64,000 nt of DNA, from assembly GCA_033063855.1 (NCBI GenBank), contig CP093831.1, positions 28,148,001 through 28,212,000 of the forward strand. Reading direction: 5' to 3'. A program made the position numbers and the translations under genes. The stretch is from Smittia aterrima. Its lineage: Eukaryota; Arthropoda; Insecta; Diptera; Chironomidae. The notes under the pieces are model-generated. The model was not told the origin of the DNA. It worked only from the letters and a program-made list of their open reading frames with translations, and did not search any database. Positions 59,771 to 64,000 of the stretch are shown here, piece after piece; the first letter of the stretch is position 1, and every line of letters starts with the position of its first letter.

Positions 59771-62700
59771 TTTGATTTCTGAAGAACTTTTAATCGAATC
59801 ACAATTTTATTGTCTGGAAAGGAGAAGAAGTTTAAACGAATTAAGATTAGATTTCCGAGAATTCATTGAATGAATTATGATTGTGAGTTCAAGAGGCGCA
59901 ATTTATGTTCGTCAATATTATTCGCTTTCAACTTAATTAGAATATTTTTATGACTTCAAATCGATTTCCATTGATTTGCAATAATTGACGTTCGAAGGAA
60001 ATATTTTCCTTTTCATTTTTCTTCGAAGCCTTTTTGGGAACTTACCATAATATAGCGATTGCCATTATGCCGACTTCAATTCAGTAATTCTTTGGATATT
60101 AATCCCGATGATTCAACTTTTAATCTCTCTCTAATTATCCACACAAAACAGGAAATTAATCAGCAAAGTCTTCTGCAAATAAAAAAAGGAAGAATTTGTA
60201 AAATGGAAGGAAAATTAAATGAAAAGTCTAATTGGATTGGGAAATATTTTCATTTCTTTGGAAATTAATTTTCTTAAATTTGCATTTGTCTCTGACAGAT
60301 TGAAATATCGATTTAAACATTCATCCATTCATTCAACACTAGAAGGACCTTTCGTTGAGATAAAGCACGAAACGGTAAAGGACAAATATTCCGCCATTCA
60401 AGAAAAGAATGAATGAAATCTCCCCTGCGAGGAATCATCCCACGCACCACAAAAATCAATCCTTCCAACAAAAGAGAAAATTCTCTTCCCTTCAACGTCG
60501 CAATCACATATTGAGGACAACTTTCAACTGCATTGAATTTCAATTCGAGTGAGTCATATTCTTGAAAACCGGTGGAAATATTTCCTTTCGTCAGACGAAA
60601 TGTCCTGAACTTAACCGAGTCTCCGGCAGTTGTTCCGGTTTATTCAATTCACGAGGGATCGGCGAATGATTTTTACTTTAAAAGTTGCTGTCGATGCGCA
60701 AGTGCAAGAATACAGATGAAGAAGCGGAAGCATCCGGAGCGGGGGGTTGATGCACTCAGTTCCTTTTTTTCAGATTTTGGGTTAAATCATTGCAGTAAAC
60801 TTCTTGCGCCATGAGTCAAGCATCATTGATAATTAATTGAGTAACATTTCAGTTACGTGAGGATCAACTGATTCACACAAAAGTCGAAAACTCGTTTGCT
60901 GATGTCCTTTCAATTAAGCTCAATACTTGACCAACTTTATTGGTCATTGGAGTAGAACTTTCTAATTTAGGAATGCTTACAATTCATTAACTTCTACCTC
61001 AGTTCACATTTATTCGAGTCAGCTTTCTTCTTCTGCCACCAAACTTTTTCCTTTTTCGGTTACGTAAATTTTGCAGAAATTGGTTTCACTTAAATTTTTG
61101 ATCGAATCAATTATATCGAAGTTTTCTCTTTCTTGATGAGTACGACCTAGCTCTGTGCTCGACTAGTCCTCGAACACTCAAAATTTCAACCAAAAACAGA
61201 TTTTCACAGCAGAAATGAAATATTCGGACCGACGCGCTCGAATTCCAAAACACTCAAAACTCATCTGCGATGGAAAAGTTCGGAATTTCCCTAAATAACG
61301 CTGCTCGGCTTTTCACTTACACATTCAACTCAACATACACACAAACAACGAGGCCCGATGTTGATTAAGAGGGTGAAAGTTTTACGAGTCTCGCAGTTCC
61401 GATTTATTTCATTTAACGTGGATGGGGAGCACACACAACCAACAAAGCTTACGGAAGGAGCACACGACAGAGAAAGAAAAAGTGTCAGTAACGTTTTTTC
61501 CTAAAAATATCCAACTTCTTCTCACTGAATTGTTCTTTCACCCGTTTGCAGGATATTTACAGTAAATAGCCACCCTCTCTTTTTTCTCTGTGCATGACGA
61601 TTATGACGTCAAATATGAAAATCGATTTTTCTTCGAGTGCGGACTTGCTTGGTCGGCAAATCTCGCTTTAATATTCAAAATCTTTGCGACACCCGAATCA
61701 ATAAAGTTCCCTCTGACGATGAAGGAAGTTGACAGGTTTCTCACGTGAATGGTTTTCCCTGTGAGCGATATAAATTTACATTTTGTAGGTGACCCAGTCA
61801 TTGACATCCCTTTCAGTTCATGAATAAACAAAAGGATAAGGCAACTCGCCGGATAATTGTTTTCTATTCATTCGCTTCTCTGGTTCTCTGGTTTCCAATT
61901 CGATTAAAGCTTCTTCAATGCTTCGTTAAACAATCACATCAGTGGAGCTTTAATTTCATAATAAACATTCCTTGTTTATCTGCATTTATAATTTTGATGT
62001 GTCACAGAGAAGAGAAGACCTATAAAAGATTTTTTGTTGCCAATAATCAAATCGATATCTTACGTTAAAGTTAATGCGAGAGCCTAAATCTTAAATCTAT
62101 CAACGACACAAAAACATGATTTTCTCCGAAGCCGAGAAAAATCATTTTTCACCCTCACAACTTAGTGGCAAATACTGAATACTCAAGGCGTGGTTATTAG
62201 ACGAGGCAGCAGTCACATTTACAAAATTTTCTTTTGGGCACACGCGCAAATCGCACCGCGATGTACACACACACAAAATAATTTTCCAATAAGGATAAAT
62301 GCGAACGAAATGCACTTCAAATCTGACTTTGGAGAATGTCTTTAATCTTATCTTTAGAGTTTTGTTTTCGGCCTCTCTCTCTTTCTTTCGCTCTACACAA
62401 GAAAATCCAATAAGAAAAAAATTGGCCGAAAAATCAGACTAAGAAACACAAATTTATCGATTTCTTGCAAATCATTTCTTCATTTTCAAGCCACGACTCC
62501 ACAATTTGGATTCACAGGATATCTAAGCGATGCAAAAGGACAATCCCGTTATGATTTTTGTGAGACGTTTGAGGAAATTATCCATTGACGCGACATGATC
62601 AAGAATTTATTTTTTTTCAAGATTTTTTTAAGAAAATGTTTTTTTCTTCAATTTTTATGTCGCTGCTGATAACAACTCGACGCTCACCTCTTGTACTTTT

Positions 62701-64000
62701 GATACACGTCAATTCTATCGACAGTTTTTTTAATTTACTTAAACTGCATACGAGAGAAACAAATTTAACTTTTTTTTTTACTTTTTACTTTCGTCAGAGA
62801 AGACTTCTTGAACACGTTAGAGTTGCCCGCAGCGACAAGTCGAGTTGCCTGATTCAAATGAGCAAGAAACTACTAGAACTGCAACAAAAAATAAAATATT
62901 TCTAATTTCGCGATTTCTCTAGTTTTGAAGGGATAGGTGCATTCAAACTATATCAACTTGCTTAAGAACTTTATGAAGAAGTTGTGACAGTGAAAAGATT
63001 ATGATTTAAAGTGGCCAAAGACTAAAAGCATCAAAATATAAAAAATTTGAGATAATTTTCAGAGATTCATAATTAAATTGATAAATCCCGACTCTCAGAC
63101 GATCCAGGCGCAAGAAAACGAAAGGTAAATCATTGTGATTGTGTTGAGATAACATTTTCTTTAAGTTTCTCGCCGAAAATCATCAAATCGTCTTTTAGCC
63201 ATTTAATCACAAAAAAAAATCTCCATTCTCTCGTGCAATCCTCCAATTCCTTTTACAAATCACATTTGTTCTCTCGGTCATCAGACTTGTGCCAGATTTC
63301 GATAAACCTTGAGATCCTCGCCATTGCAACATTCAAAGTGATAAAAAATTGTCATCGCAGAGATGAAAATTTTTTTGTCAAAATTAGTTCAATTCATAGT
63401 CAAAATGTGCTGAGTGAGAGAATTTGAAATTTGATGGTGTTTTGTTTCGGGTCGGTGTGTGCGGATTGGGGAGGAAGCTCGCGTTTTATTTATTTTTGTG
63501 GATCCCGGCTCAAGCAAGACACGATCATCTTGAAATAATTTAACAAATAATTTACTTAGAATTTTTACGTAAAAGAAGTGCAGGAGATCTTTATCGCTCT
63601 ATGACGCATCATGGCACATTCTTTCATCTCTCTCTCTCTTTATATTTCGTTTGTTGTTAAAGTTTATCGTACTCAAATGTCGTGATAGACTCATTTGAAG
63701 ATATTTATGCTTCCGAACCAGTGAATCACATTTAGGATGCTTTCATCATGTTTCTTAGGGTTGAAGAATTTTTCTTCTTTCTTTAAATTGTGAAATGGAT
63801 GACAATTAAATTTTTCATAATTTCCCTTCCAAAAAAAATCAATCGACGATTAATAAATTTATGAGACTTAAACATTTTCCTTCCTCATTACGACCCCCAG
63901 CGGATGTTTTCTCCGTATCTAAATAAATTAATTGTTTCTTTCTTCTTTTGTAGACGACGCAGCAGACATTGACAACTTGAGTGTTTGAAAGTGAAGTTGA
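59771..64000. other. DNA upstream of JNK, no gene supported
   Basis: AT-rich with many homopolymer runs. Short open frames (60059, 60572, 61820, 62585, 63233) have no recognisable domains, and their codon content looks like noncoding DNA. The JNK promoter and 5' UTR must lie near 59771-60050. There is a CT-rich microsatellite near 63627-63645. An exon of a + strand gene could begin after GTAG near 63953, but this is too short to judge. Confidence 0.45.

Noticed and set aside
59771..64000. Protein genes upstream of JNK
   Set aside because: Only short frames without domain signals; Phe/Lys/Asn-rich composition is what AT-rich noncoding DNA gives.

Overview
The window is insect nuclear DNA. Introns are mostly 50-65 nt with GT/AG ends, the sequence is AT-rich, Cdk1 and JNK are very close to dipteran orthologues, and DM9-domain genes are present. 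A nematoceran fly with a compact genome, for example a chironomid midge, fits best. The species cannot be fixed from the sequence alone.

Layout. 1-4906 (+): the 3' part of an ABCA-type full ABC transporter, cut by the window edge. 5492-50848: an accessory array built from a two-gene unit. On the + strand is a DM9-domain/coiled-coil gene (called DM9C here; three large copies at 5492, 7806 and 15849, plus at least seven relics). Tail-to-tail on the - strand is a secreted protein related to neprilysin-type M13 metallopeptidases (called M13L here; 13 copies, eight with intact reading frames). M13L proteins keep the N-terminal M13 domain and the C-terminal tail, but the zinc site is missing: no HExxH and no ENIAD-type segment. 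They are therefore predicted pseudo-peptidases. A frameshifted leucine-rich-repeat/coiled-coil gene (23084-24133) sits inside the array. Decay is frequent: frameshifts, two paralogues sharing a nonsense codon, an intron turned into coding sequence, and exon fusions by deletion. Transposable elements include a 1.44-kb foldback element with a clean 8-bp target duplication.

51100-53849: a fragment resembling a TFIIIC large subunit (+), an unrecognised acidic protein (-), and Cdk1 (+) with a single 65-nt intron. 56659-59770 (-): the JNK gene (basket orthologue) with two alternative coding first exons that give different glycine-rich loops. The remaining sequence (53850-56658 and 59771-64000) has no gene I can support.

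How the genes may work together (inference): DM9 proteins studied elsewhere act as sugar-binding or microbe-responsive proteins. M13L proteins look like exported non-catalytic ectodomains. Repeated co-amplification of the pair, with overlapping 3' ends and variable surface stretches between constant blocks, suggests a rapidly evolving recognition module, immune or reproductive. The expanded inactive neprilysin-like genes of Drosophila are the nearest known parallel.
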